Positions 48,479 through 60,222 of a DNA stretch of 64,000 nt are shown in pieces. How positions within the stretch are numbered: position 1 is the stretch's first letter; each line of letters opens with the position of its first letter. The translations under genes were made by a program, and so were the position numbers. Below the pieces are notes generated by a model. That model was not told the DNA's origin, did not search any database, and worked only from the letters and a program-made list of their open reading frames with translations. This stretch comes from Tubiluchus corallicola (lineage: Eukaryota > Priapulida > Priapulimorpha > Priapulimorphida > Tubiluchidae): assembly GCA_030141605.1 (NCBI GenBank), contig JAQGDQ010000070.1, forward strand, positions 618,001-682,000, in the 5' to 3' direction.

Positions 48479-48909
48479 CAGGGCCAGATTAAGACCTTAA
48501 TAGGTCGTAAGCATTGAAAAGATTTATGATTATGTGTAATACAGAATAAAAACAATACTCAGCTGTAAAATGAAATTTTTTATCTTTCAAAATTAAATAT
48601 AATATTTACAGTAAATGATAGAGCTTATAAAAGCAACAGTGATCTGTTTTCAGCTTCACCACATTTTTATAAGCAAAACCAGATTTGAAATATATTATGA
48701 CACATTATATAATCAATCAATGTCATCATATGATGCCCATGAGCATTGTAATATTGTAAACAAACACAGAAACTGCCACACGTATTTCGGTATGTTTTAT
48801 TTTTGGGTAATTGTTCGAAACAAGATTTTAAAACACACCTGTATGGGCCTTTTTTTCCATGAGGCCCTGAGCACGTCCTTATTTTGCTTAATGGTTAATC
48901 CAGGGCTTG
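48479..48909. mobile_element. hAT-type MITE, 431 bp
   Basis: Perfect 8-bp target duplication AAAACGAG (48471-48478 and 48910-48917). The left end CAGGGCCAGATTAAGACC is the same family as 18297-18893; the right end, in reverse complement, is CAAGCCCTGGATTAACC. Internal GGCCTTTTTTTCC and GAGGCCC are typical of the group. No ORF. Confidence 0.8.
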
Positions 48910-49229
48910 AAAACGAGGCAGCAAAGAGTTGTGGAAGGACTTTTCTGTAACACTATATTATCTTGAAAAGCACATGAAAACGTACTTCTACTGCACTCAT
49001 CATTCACAAACATGGAAAAAATCATCAAGTGGGCCATAAGTATTGCTGTAGTTATATAGAGAAGACCCACGAGTTATTTGTCGGATTCGGCATCAATATC
49101 TAAATGGATTCATAAATTATGAGCTTACAACTTATACTCGCGCCTGTCAACTTATATTCGCCCTGATTAGTACGCTTCTGTTACTTGGAGCTCGTCTATA
49201 AACAAGCGTAAATTGTCTGCATTGAAAAC

Positions 49230-49735
49230 TTAAGAAAAGAATTTGTCTAATGATTTTTGGCAAAGATTTGATTTCTTATGATAGTGCTCTGCATAAACTT
49301 AACCTGATTACTCTGGAAAATCGTAGTCAAAAATTAACTTGTAATTTGGCTTCTTACATTATCCAGTACCATAGACACTTGCTTCTTCCTTTTCATCTTA
49401 GTGTAAGCAATTGTACTACTCGCAATTCTAATAAATTCGTCATGCCTAAAATTCAAAAAGAACTTTACAAACCGTTCAGCAATACCTGCTGTAATTAGAA
49501 CCATAAGTAGTAATGAAGAACTTTTTTCTAAATTATAGTAATAGATTTACTGTCACAATTGGTCTTATACTGCTTTACTTTACTCTCTGTAAGCAGTGCC
49601 TCTTGTATAATGTCTCATATAATTTTATGTTTTATTGTTTAATAGTCTTTTGACTCTTTTTCTATTGTTGTATCCAGTTGTTGCTGCTATGGTGTGACCT
49701 TTATTAAAAAAATCATTATTTATTTATTTACAAAA
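49230..49735 (+). pseudogene. 3' end of a CR1/L2-type LINE
   Basis: The frame 49250-49498 reads LISYDSALHKLNLITLENRS then FHLSVSNCTTRNSNKFVMP and ends PFSNTCCN. This matches the C-terminus usual for these LINEs (SYEExLKxLNLxTLExRR, then TRxSNKxxxP, then a short tail). A 3' UTR-like stretch ends in ATTTATTTATTTA at about 49735. The reverse transcriptase itself is absent, so it is a 5'-truncated copy. A hAT MITE lies 25 bp beyond. Confidence 0.65.
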
Positions 49736-49758
49736 TCTAATAGAATTTTATATCACAT

Positions 49759-50023
49759 CAGTGGTTCCCAAAGTAGGGGTAAATTACCCCCCGGGGGTAA
49801 TATGGTTTTTTTTTGGGGGGGGGGTAACGGGCACCCCTCTGAAAATTTTTAAAACTTCGCTCGGAATGCATTTTACGTAGTTTTCTTCTTGATTTTGCTT
49901 GCTTGTGGCATATACGTGTGTTTACTTTTTGAGTTGGAGAAGTAGTAATAGGTGGGGGGGGGTAATGGACACGACCGGGTTTCCCGATTTGGGTAACGGT
50001 CCGAGAAAGTTTGGGAACCACTG
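49759..50023. mobile_element. hAT-type MITE, 265 bp, intact ends
   Basis: Perfect 8-bp target duplication TATCACAT (49751-49758 and 50024-50031). The terminal inverted repeats are CAGTGGTTCCCAAAGT and, in reverse complement, CAGTGGTTCCCAAACT, the classic hAT terminus. The interior has GGGGGTAA-rich blocks. No ORF, so non-autonomous. Confidence 0.93.
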
Positions 50024-50031
50024 TATCACAT

Positions 50032-52960
50032 GATAAAATTGAATCTCATTGAATCTATAAGCTCCTCACATATGAAGCTGGTTTGAATGGTTTGGTTAGA
50101 CCTGGGTCACGTAATTGGGTCACGTTGTACGCCTAATTCTCTGCAGTGTGATTTGAACAACATCGGAGTAGGTGCTTAACTAAGTGCTTCATTAGCGTAA
50201 CATGCTGAATCAATTATTCAAATTTCACAAGGCAGAAGCTGCCAAAATTTATCTAGTCAGAACTTAGTCCTCGGTATTTTCCGGGGCGCATTTATCAGAT
50301 TCTAGATGTATAATTGTAAGACTCTGTCATTCTTTCTTAAGCGAAGACAGCAAGAACTTTCTCTTACACAAGACATTAAATTAAATTTAAAGACAAGATG
50401 ATCAAATCTGCGAGTTATTTACGATCGTTACAGAATGACTAAGACAGAGTGAAGCAGCAAAATGACCTACACAAAATGAAACTTCAGTGAGTCCTATTAT
50501 CTTAGACGCACAACAACAATAATGCTAGTGGAAATAACCGCTTCACGAAAACAACCTTGATGTGACCTTCCCAGTAGCTTTCCGTCTTGAGTGAACAAAC
50601 ATTTTGTGTAATGGAATCATTTATTATTGATAGAAGCCTGGTAAAAACGTTAGCTTGCATACCAGATAGTTTGTTCTCTCTTCTATAACCTTGGAGTTAC
50701 CATGCCAAGATCGAAATTAATGATCCACACATTTTATCAGGTAAAAAACTTTGTATTCTGTTGACGGCATTGATCTTTTATCAGCTTTGCGCAAACGGGC
50801 GGGAATCTGCCTTTCCCTAGAAAAGAAAACTGTTCGCTTTGTGTATAATTAGAAAATATTTTTGTAACTATAACACAAATAAATAACAGGAATAAAATAA
50901 ATTGAATAAAATAACAGTTTTGTAATAACTAGGTGGTCTCAATATTTTTGAAGTAGTTAACTTGTACAATCATAATAGACCTACATACACATTTATATGT
51001 ATAAAACGAATGTTTATACATTTCAACAAACTAACTGGACTTGAGGCGTTTAACAAGTATTGCTGTTAATTTTGACTGGCTGTGGTAGCGCCGGAATATA
51101 GCTTCTTATTAAAATAATTTTCTGAGATAAAGCAGTGAACCGGCAGAGGTTGTTACGTTTCTCTTCACTTCATCTTGAATGAGCTACATGTCAATAAATG
51201 CAGTTATTCAAGAGCTGGTGCTACTATGATCGATGAAACAGCCCAGAAAAATTTTTTCTCGGTGACTACCCATCCATTTACTAACCAGGCCTGGCGTTAA
51301 TACAATACTATGTTGTATTTGGCTAAGTTATAGCGAAGTGTTGCTATTTACATTATTGAACGCATGTGTTGTAATGTGTGAATAAGTTAAATCAAAGAAT
51401 GTAATATCCGGAAGCGTTTAACCGTTAGCACACATACAAAAATCACTGGCTAAACTAACTAAACAGGTAAAAGAGAGGCATCGTGTGATTCCAATAGCAG
51501 AGTAAGTCAGCAACGAATAATTGAAGCAAAACATGGCTGTGGCTGTGTAGTACTACTGTGATTATGATAATGACTAACAAACCAAAAAAGCAAAAGAATT
51601 AGGCTTATGGGATCCGTTATTAATAGCAATTAATCTATTCAGAGTTGCACCAAGACAAGATCAAACCATCATTGTAACAACGACGGAAACAATTCCATTG
51701 CCATGAAAAGTTTTTTTTAATGGTTCTGCTTGTTTTCCTTTCCGTCCCGCTCCGTTCCGTTCCATGACCTTTCCGTTACATTTCCTTTGATCTGTTCTGC
51801 TCTTCGCTTTCTTCGCATTCAACCAAGCTGCGTTGCTTTTCTCAGATATACATTAAAATCCTAAAAACCTGTCTGACGCGCAGCTTTGTTTTCAACGTCT
51901 GCATGACATCTTATTACAGCTGCACAGTTTTTCGAGAAAATGATTCTTTCTTACTCTCTTAGACGCAGGTGCAGTTGTTACATTCACTACAAGAAACAAT
52001 TCTCCTTTCGGTAAATCCGTAATTTCGTCTATTCGGTAAAAATCCAAGAATTAAATCTCTTATTCTCTTCATGTTCTGATCTAATCAGAAGAGTATGTTC
52101 TACTGAAACGTTCTGCCTTTTCGCGCGCAATTTCTCTGCTTCGTGGCGCATGAATTGTGAAAGTCAGGACTGACAAGCAATAAAGCTTAAATGAGTAGAA
52201 ATGGCTTATTCTGATGTTATTGTGGAATGACAATAAATGATGTTTTTCAAGTACATTAGGCAGTTATTACTCAATGCGCTCTCAGTTTATACAGACAAAA
52301 ACTGCACTCGTGTTTCACATTTTATTGTCTAGGCAGCAAAAACTGAATAAAACAAAATGCAGATAATTAGGGCTCACCGTACGTAATTTATAATTGATTA
52401 AATTTCTAAACATGAGTTTTATAAGAGGACAGCTCATTCATGTTAGAAAATAAGAATCCGCTTTGAAAATTTCATGTGAACACCCAAATGTTAAGCTACT
52501 GCAATTAATAATTAACATAATGGCATGATGTAATAACAAAATATTTATATGGATGATACATGTTAAATATTTGTTCAACAACTGCATACAAGTTAACATT
52601 CACAAATATAACGGCAATGACTCTTTAAATATACCCTAATTATCATGCCTTTTTAGCGACCAAAGTCCCACTTTCTCTCTAATTCACCTTACAGTGTCTA
52701 TGTTTGCACGGTATAATTGGTCTATTACAAAGTGAACAGTAGAACGTGAAGTAGGTCAGTGGAGAAACCTGCCCAATGTTCGTTAACTATTAAACGGTTC
52801 CCTTTGGAAATTGTAGTCACAATCGATTGCTCCGCGGTTTCACTTAGTGAGCCACGTGGAGCATCACTGTCCGGGAATACTCCTGGGATTTCTGTGCATC
52901 CTCTTCCTGCGCTCGTGTGAGTATTCCTAGTTGGCTTAGTGGATCACGCACAAGCTTTTC
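50032..52960. other. gene desert with (TTCCG)n-like tract
   Basis: Almost no long open frame on either strand. 51735-51815 carries degenerate TTCCG and TTCCT pentamers. Nothing else that I can support. Confidence 0.5.
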
Positions 52961-52961
52961 C

Positions 52962-53240
52962 CAAGAGTCGGATTAACGTACAAGCAAACTGCTTTGGGCA
53001 CCAAGGCGCAGGGGATCGTCACCAAGTTTGCAAAAAAATAATTGAAAACAGATGAAATTTAACCAAAGTATGCTAAAGACCATAATAGTCCTTCACTACT
53101 TAAAATGTGTTCTCATTCACTAGAGTCATTTAAATTTCCCATTTAACGCAAGTCTTTTTGCTTTTTTAAACTGATTTATTTAATTGAAATTTAATTTTGA
53201 AGTCAATAAAGAATTTAAGTATCATAAATTTCTGTACATG
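52962..53240. mobile_element. 5' part of a hAT MITE related to 18297-18893
   Basis: GTCGGATTAACGTACAAGC, TTGGGCACCAAGGC, AATTGAAAACAGAT and GAAATTTAATTTTGAAGTCAAT follow the order of 18297-18720. The terminal CAGGGCC has decayed to CAAGAGT and no right end is recognisable. Confidence 0.55.
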
Positions 53241-53879
53241 CATATAGGCGTCACAGTAATAATTACACCGCATTTTGTTTTATCATTTCCTTTAACTATA
53301 GGATTGCTGGTAAGAATCTGTGGGTATTCATGGGAAGCATATTAACTAAAAATAGGTAATGAAGATCATCAAAATCTGAAAAATAAAACATCCTGCACAC
53401 TAAAGCACTTGCATTGGTGGTCTGATCTGGACTGGTGCGCCTGTCTCCCATTTGGCCGGTCTTGACTAATCTCCTTTCATAAGCTCAAACGGAATTGAAG
53501 AAAAATCTCAATAAGTTATCAATGATTTTTAAGCTCTGTGTATGAGTACGAGTCGTTTAAACGTTCTAGGATTTTCAAAGCTTCATTTACATATAGAGTG
53601 AATTTTATTATAATTTTAGGGACTTCGCCGTTTCTTACAGCTGGTTGAGTCTAGACTGTCCTCGTCGATCTTTATGTCGTAGAATTAAGTATTCAGGGTG
53701 TTTTTTAAACTGTTTGCATGGCTTCCAATTCTGATGTTGAAACTCGCCTTAGGGCACCCTGGCTCCATAGTACAACAAGTGTTTTAGCTGTTGAAAATCC
53801 TATGTTACATATACGGCACATTTTTGTCCAAGAATTTCTTTTAGCTTCTGCAGCTGTTACATAAAATTAAAAGGAACAT

Positions 53880-54030
53880 CATAATTGTTACAACACTTAG
53901 CGCAACGACCAATTAATTGAAGGGAGGCATCGAAAAAAGTGACTTAACCACCACTTGAACTTGAACTTGAACCAGAACCTTGGAGTTTTCAGGGCAGAGC
54001 TGGTCAGAATTCTCATCCTAATAGCGCGCA
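53880..54030 (-). repeat. SINE copy, degraded
   Basis: ACCAATTAATTGAAGGGAGG, then AAAAGTGACTTAACC, then TTGAACCAGAACCTTGGAGT and TTTTCAGGGCAG match the same parts of the SINE at 54310-54450. The promoter-bearing head is damaged, and a short TTGAAC tandem has expanded inside. Confidence 0.45.
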
Positions 54031-54309
54031 GTCAATCAGAACCACTTATCTAACACTAGTGAAATTGCAGCAAAAATTTCCATAGTTATTTATGATCAGG
54101 CGTTCTAAATGTTAAACATCTGCTTGACACTGCATGGAGTTCTTATTGTTAAATGTGTTAAAAATTGCCACACCAACAGCATACTGGTGCTCTTCATATG
54201 CTGAAATCTTCGAGATCCTCTAATCACGTAACTTTTTTAATACACTTAGCCGAGGGAGTTGACCGTACATAATCTTTTGCACCTTCCTGTTGAGTCTCTA
54301 ATACACACT

Positions 54310-54450
54310 TGGTTTATTAGTCAGAGGAATTACAGATCACTAATTAGTTGATGGAGGCGTTTAAAAACTGTGACATAACCAGAGCTTGAACCCAGAAACT
54401 TGCGCTTTCAGGGGGCACGCTCTGCAATTTGAGCTACTGGGTCACACCTA
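54310..54450 (-). repeat. tRNA-derived SINE
   Basis: On the - strand the head (54444 to 54373) reads like a tRNA gene: A-box-like TAGCTCAAATTGCAGAGCG, an anticodon-arm region CCCCTGAAAGCGC, and B-box-like GGTTCAAGCTC. The body continues with GTCACAGTTTTTAAACGCC and AACTAATTAGTGATC. The cloverleaf is imperfect, so it is a SINE and not a working tRNA gene. Confidence 0.6.
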
Positions 54451-56015
54451 CACCTGATCATAGTAAACGAAACATCGTCAGCAAGCTAATTCTTTACAAA
54501 AAGTGATGAAGACAGCAACTAGTGCACCAAAGACCCGAGGTAAAACTGACTATGATTTTCCCAAAATCTAGCATACACATATTCCTAGAATCAGTGCTAT
54601 TGATCAATAGTTACTGATTAATAAATAAAATTACACATCAAACCATCAGCTATCTCAGCCTCTTCATTACGAAGCTGAATCGCCGCGGGGTTGTAATCCT
54701 GGTTTACTCAATAATCGCTACAAATGCTACCAAGACTGATTTCATTCTTCTATTGATCACTGACTCTCTATGACCTAATCTACTTAGAGCTGTTACCATT
54801 TAATTTGTCTAGTGATTTACCGCTTGACCTTGAGTTGTAGTACTGGATTTGGTCCATCTCGATGCTGCATGGTAGCTTTGATGTAGAAGGGAATCATGTG
54901 AGAATCTTAGAACTTTTTATACGAAGCTTTGTTGGAGGTTTAGCTTTTAAAGTTTTAAGGGCAAACCTGATCAGAGCAGCTATAGTATTTTTTACTTTTC
55001 CTATCTTTGGTCCAAACTGAATAAATTTGTTGAATAAATGGCAATAGGGGAAACAGGTTCTTGCCTTTTGGGGCACTGTTAAGTTTACAAAAGCAATTAC
55101 AAAGTTTAACAGCGTACGATTTGGTTAACAAGCAGATAAGTGACTATCAAGGAACAAAACAGTGAAAGAGTGATGCCATGTACCATACTGCTATCTGCAT
55201 TTCTTGTTGATAATTTGGTCACTTGATATGCCAGTTTTTTCTCTCGGGCCTTGTACCTGTGAAACTTTTTGCCAGGAAATTGTTTGCGTTTTTTTCGTAT
55301 GTTTCAAGAAGAGTTTCAGGCTGTGTCGTATTCGTAATGACTAGCAAATTAGTAACTGGCGAACAAAAATATTGTAAACCTTGTATAGACATTGAGCATT
55401 GACCATACTTGCACTGTTCCGTAATTGTTGTGCCTAGAAGCTACAGCTAATGCTTGCTGTTACCTTCAAGGCGCATTTAATAAGCATGATTTCATTTTCT
55501 ATACAGAAATTGAGTATACCTGCTTTATTAGCTGCGAGGTGTGCAATAATCATTTTTAGTTACATGGTGTAGAATAGTGCACTTGGCAATAGCACCGTTA
55601 TCATTATTTTTGAACAGCAGTAGAATAAAGTTCGGCACAGACATTTCAGCTGCGCAGCAAAAAGTTGTAATTTATGCTCAGAATTTTAGTTACACTATTT
55701 AATTTTAGTAATGTACTGTTTTGAATGTGAGCGCGCAGACATACATTTTATTGCACTACTATTAATTAAAACATAGTAGTTAACCATAAGAAAAAGGCAT
55801 TTTCTTAATGAAGAGGCACTACAAAACACATAAAAGAGACAAAAGAAAAATTAATAAAGATAAATCATATATTTGCTACCATCTTTCAAGAAATTCAGTG
55901 ACACTTGGAAATTGGGGACCAAACTTTATTGAAAAAAACTTTATTGAACCAAACAATGACCAATGAGTTTACAGTGCAGATCAGATTTGTCACAATAATA
56001 CAACGCGGTTAGTTA
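54451..56015. other. AT-rich stretch, no supported gene
   Basis: One 60-codon frame (54894-55076, -) is Lys-rich and unrecognised. Nothing else stands out. Confidence 0.5.
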
Positions 56016-56105
56016 TACAATACAATACAATGCAGTGCAATACAATGCAATGCAATACAATACAGTGCAATATAATACAATACAATAAAATAAAATGCAA
56101 CAAAA
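56016..56105. repeat. (CAATA)n microsatellite
   Basis: CAATA units mixed with CAATG and CAGTG, the same motif as at 35701-35820. Confidence 0.9.
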
Positions 56106-56107
56106 TA

Positions 56108-56290
56108 TGATACGACGTTTTCGTTTCATCGGTTTTGTACCTAATACCATTAGCTACTCCCACTACACCTCCTCCAACTGGCTGAAACTATTTCTGGTAT
56201 GAAGTTCCATACAACGTTTTGGTTTCATCAGATTTATACGTAATACTGTTGACTACTCCCACTACCATTATTTCCACTGGCTCCGATTTG
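56108..56290 (+). repeat. tandem duplication of a segment of about 100 bp
   Basis: ACGACGTTTTCGTTTCATC, TACCTAATACCATTAGC and TACTCCCACTACACC recur as ACAACGTTTTGGTTTCATC, TACGTAATACTGTTGAC and TACTCCCACTACCAT. Both units end with CCAACTGGCTG or CCACTGGCTC. Probably a two-unit minisatellite. Confidence 0.7.
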
Positions 56291-56669
56291 GAATTGCTAA
56301 TATAGAATAAACATGACACAAATGTGTAGTTATTCACAGGTTTCTTGTTACAGGAATTTACTCAGTTGTCTTATACATTTTTGCATAATTACTATTACCT
56401 TTTTGTCAGTCATTTTATTCCTCTTTTTCCCTTCTATTCGGATAACAAAAATACTTATTGTACGCTTTAAAGTTTAAACTGGAGCACACTTGTTTCATTT
56501 GTCCAATGCCCATGTCCAGTTCGACATGGCCCTATAGGCATCTGATGCCTTCTTGTATAAACTTAGGCTCAAAAGTAACCAGTTTAACTGCCTCTGCATT
56601 ATGATAGGTATATCTCATTTTTTCACACAGCAAAAAATAATGTTCTTAGTAACTCTTAAACAATAGTAA

Positions 56670-56880
56670 CCAGAATCAGGAAACTTAGAGGGTAGACCAC
56701 TTGGAATATGGAGTCAGACAATGGGATGCTTAAAAAGCAGGGATTGTTTGAGGGTCCAAATGAAGAACCAAAATAGAGCAAACTGCTCACTCACAAATGA
56801 GCAAATATCCTGGACTAGGCATAGTCAAGTGTTAATTGGTCACAATCACCAGTGCACACAAACTGTCACGTACGAGCGCA
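56670..56880 (+). repeat. dispersed repeat family Q, diverged copy
   Basis: GGAAACTTAGAGGGTAGACC, GGGATTGTTTGAGGGTCC, AACTGCTCACTCAC and CTAGGCATAGTCAAG recall the copies at 30.5 and 32.8 kb. Confidence 0.4.
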
Positions 56881-57574
56881 ATCATCTATAGTTTTTGGAA
56901 CCAGTAAACTACACTGAACTTGGCAGACTAACACAGTTATGCTCGCTGGTTAGGATTTGAAGTAACTGAGCCTTGTTTGTTATTGAGTGTAGCCAAAGGT
57001 AGCAGTAGATAGAGATCATCAAAATATGCAAATCGCTGCTTAGATTCATTGCATAACATTGCTTATTATTCTAGTGCTATCTTCAGAAATTGTGTTTCAT
57101 TAATGAGCCTAACTAATCGCAGTGACTGGGTTTCCATTGTTTTTTGTAAGTGACACTGGTTATTGTTATCCATCTATAAAAAACCGTTTTGCCAAACTTT
57201 TCGCAATACGAGTGTGACATAATAGTCTAAGCCTTTGCAAATTCGATATGCTGCAGAGATTGCTTGTGTATCCCAGTGCTCTATGTTAAAGCACTTGCAG
57301 AAGTGCTACTTTATAACCCTTCCGTGACTGTACGTTTTTTTATCATTTCTTGGTAGTTTAGTAAATTTATAAGTCCTCTGGGATCCTTCAGTTCTGTTTG
57401 TCTTATCCTAATCCTGTCGCATCAAATACATGAAGTTGCCAAACCCCTGGAGTGCTTAATGGCTGCTTGGGTTGAGTAAAGTAAAGGTAATCTATTTAAA
57501 ATGTGTCAGCTAACTGATCATGATCTATAATAGTCGAGTGAGAGTTTTTGGAGTTTTACTGCTATTCGTTTAAT

Positions 57575-57577
<3 letters not shown>

Positions 57578-57618
<41 letters not shown>

Positions 57619-57670
57619 AATAATATAATATATAATATATATATAAATTATTTATTTGTCATTAAAATGG
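57578..57670. repeat. (TA)n tract next to a LINE-like 3' end
   Basis: A TA run of about 35 bp and further TA/TAA units lead into AATTATTTATTTGTCATTAAAATGG. The last part resembles the 3' end of the LINE at 61.5 kb (AATAATCTTTATTTGCCATTAAA), which also abuts a TA run. It may be a very short 5'-truncated copy on the - strand. Confidence 0.45.
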
Positions 57671-60057
57671 TTCACTCATTATAATAAAATTGAGTAAGCC
57701 TCAGCGTAATGTTAAAATAACAACACTGTCCAACACTATTTTTTTGCACAAAACTTTTCATTATACTAAAATTTTACATTATTTATTTTCTTTATATCTT
57801 TATGTATAACATATTAGTTCTTGCCATTATAATGAAGCACCTTGTAAATTTTTTATGATCAGTAGCAATCTGCTTTCAACGTGTACCTGGGCTTACTGTG
57901 CTCTTTTAGCTGCTTCGATGACGTAAAAACATTTACTGCCCTAAGATTGTCGCTAAAATCTTTTATGCCCTAATAAAATTAATTAAAATTTGCCATAAAC
58001 CATTTTGCCATTGTGCACAGTAATTAGTTTATGGAGCAATTAGTTCGTCAAAGTGAGTTTGCGGGGAATTATTAATGGACGTATTACAAGGACTGAAGAG
58101 GATGTTTTCTCAACTGTGTTCATATAGATGAGCAATTTATTGATCTAAGCATTCCATTATCTAGCCTTGCTGAAACCTTAGGTAGGTCTACTAGTAAACT
58201 TGGCCATCAATCCATTACTGTTTTTTTCAGTGCTCTTTCCATCGTAACCAAGAATTTCAAACAGAATCTTGTTATACGAAGCTGGAAATTGACTCAGTCG
58301 CAACTCACATTCCGTCTGTGTTAATTTTCAACAATATTCGTCCATTAAAATTTTACTTTAACACAAAATGTGAAGCCAATTTTGACAAAGTGGTACATTC
58401 TACTGGAATCTTCGGAAATTACAGATTCCCACCCCCATAGATAGACCTGCACAATACATGTTAATAATAATCCAAACAAATTGAATGAAACAAAAGAGAT
58501 CGGATCAAATCAGGACGGGACGGGAATACAGGACACAGGACAGGACATGATAGGCAAAGGCAAGAAGGCCAGGAAAGGCGAGGAGAGCAGAACAGAATAC
58601 GACAGAACAGAACACTTCTTTTGTCCAAACTTGCCTGCGTTCAAATGTGTCCTGTCTGAAGTTACAAGTATGTGTTTAGAATTTCCTGCTTCCAAATTTC
58701 CTGTACCCAAGTGTCCTGTGTCTAAAAATTGAAACAGCCTTACGTTTAAAATAAACTTATGGTGAAATATCCATATGTCTGCTATTGCTGCTTTGCGGGT
58801 TGCTGCTCGACGTGCTGGTTCTAGTGTACTGTTAAGGCTAAACATCGCTACTGTTCCAGTCAATATGGCTGTCATACGTACACGCGCTTTTGAAACCCTT
58901 GTTACTGTAACTGCTACAACTGCTGTTAATGCATATCTAATCGCGTCTTGAAATAGGAATTGTTAACTTAAACGTTAAACTTCTTGTTTTTCAGAACAGA
59001 TTGTTAGGTAGCTACAGCTATTTATAGATTGATCGGCAAATAAATAGGTGGGTAAGTATTTGTAGATTGGTCGGTAGGCATAGGTATTTGTCGGTCGGTA
59101 GTGAATTATGATGAAGATGTAGTCATAATTTCATACAAGTAAATGTTGAGTAGACAACTGCAAAACTATTTTAGCAGAGCAAGATAAAACACGATATTCT
59201 GGTTAAGGAGCAGCGATGAGGGAGGTGTGCGTGTCAGCTTAAGCCCCTCCAAGTTACGCGTGTGTCTGACGCCAGTAGGCTTAAGTAAGTACAGCTGATG
59301 AGGGGACGGGTGGGTTAAGTAAGTTTTAGATAGACAGGTTGATATGTAGGAAGAAGGGTATGGGTAGGGTAGGTGGTTATGCACGTAGGCAAGAGGCCAT
59401 GCAGGCAATAAATAAAATAGCATAATTAGGAAGCTGTAGTTAGAAAGGTATGGGTAAACGGAATATAGATGGGTAAGTACTAAGTAGACGTGATTTATAG
59501 GTATCCGCCGTATAAGTAAAAAGCTTTGAAGAAACATGAGCCAAAGATTAGTGAGCAAATAAATGTGTAGGTGGTGAGGTTGCTATTTGCAGAGCTACTG
59601 TATTTGCAGATTTACTGCATAATACAGGACTTTACAATATGAGTACGAGGTCCAGTAGGCAGGTAGGTAGTGACAACCAAGTGTCCATTGCCCAACAACC
59701 CATTGTCCATTGCACACGTTGTTCATCGTAAGCTTTCGTATTATGAGCTTCGCATAATCATTTCTCCCACGTGGATCTCTTAATGGCAGCTTTCGTGTAA
59801 CACGTGTTTTTTGCAAGTGTTAGCTAGCACTGTTGATTGACTATAAATTAAGTTTACAGAGTATTTATAACAATAGACATTTATGTCAAACCCGCATTAC
59901 CGTTTATGCACTAACTCTTTTGTTGCCCCCAAGGATTAGTTGAATCACGAATGTTTTGAAAATTTTAGTTCTGTTGCTTACATCAGTGCATGGTTCAAGC
60001 TTCATCAGAATGATTCAGTATTCAACATTCTTATAATTATATTCATTGTTATTTCAG
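57671..60057. other. stretch with degenerate tandem repeats, no supported gene
   Basis: 58510-58730 has GGACAGGACA- and AACAGAATA-type units, then TTTCCTGTxCCCAA-type units. 59030-59110, 59340-59400 and 59650-59670 have TAGGTAGG- and GTCGGTAGG-type units. A 58-codon Ala-rich frame lies at 58775-58951. Upstream exons of the synaptotagmin gene are expected here or further left, but I could not identify them. Confidence 0.5.
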
Positions 60058-60222
60058 TTCCTGTACAAGCCTACGCATTCCTGGGTTCAGTTGCAGCATT
60101 TTTGGTCATTTTGGTTGTTTTCTTCCTCTACTTGAACAAAAAGTTGTGTTTCACTGAAATCGGTGGTTTCCCGTGTTGTGATAAAACTTTGAAGAAACAT
60201 GAGCCAAAGTCAAAGGAGCTTG
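60058..60222 (+). CDS. synaptotagmin-14/16 gene, transmembrane exon
   Basis: A 165-nt exon between ATTGTTATTTCAG and GTAAGT, phase 1 at both ends. The peptide has the membrane segment AYAFLGSVAAFLVILVVFF, then LYLNKKLCFTEIGGFP. Human SYT14 has VGFLSAVGVFIILMLLLFLY and INKKFCFENVGGFP at the same place, near its N-terminus. SYT14/16 are atypical synaptotagmins: one N-terminal membrane helix and two C2 domains that lack the calcium-binding residues, with a presumed trafficking role. The exon continues CCDKTLKKHEPKSKEL before the donor. The C2 domains must lie right of the window. A candidate next exon of 25 nt is at 63834-63858. SYT14 and SYT16 cannot be told apart from this exon. Confidence 0.75.

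Noticed and set aside
53696-53765. CAGGGTG and CACCCTG pair 70 bp apart
   Set aside because: The inverted match is only 7 bp and there is no target duplication; too weak to call a MITE.
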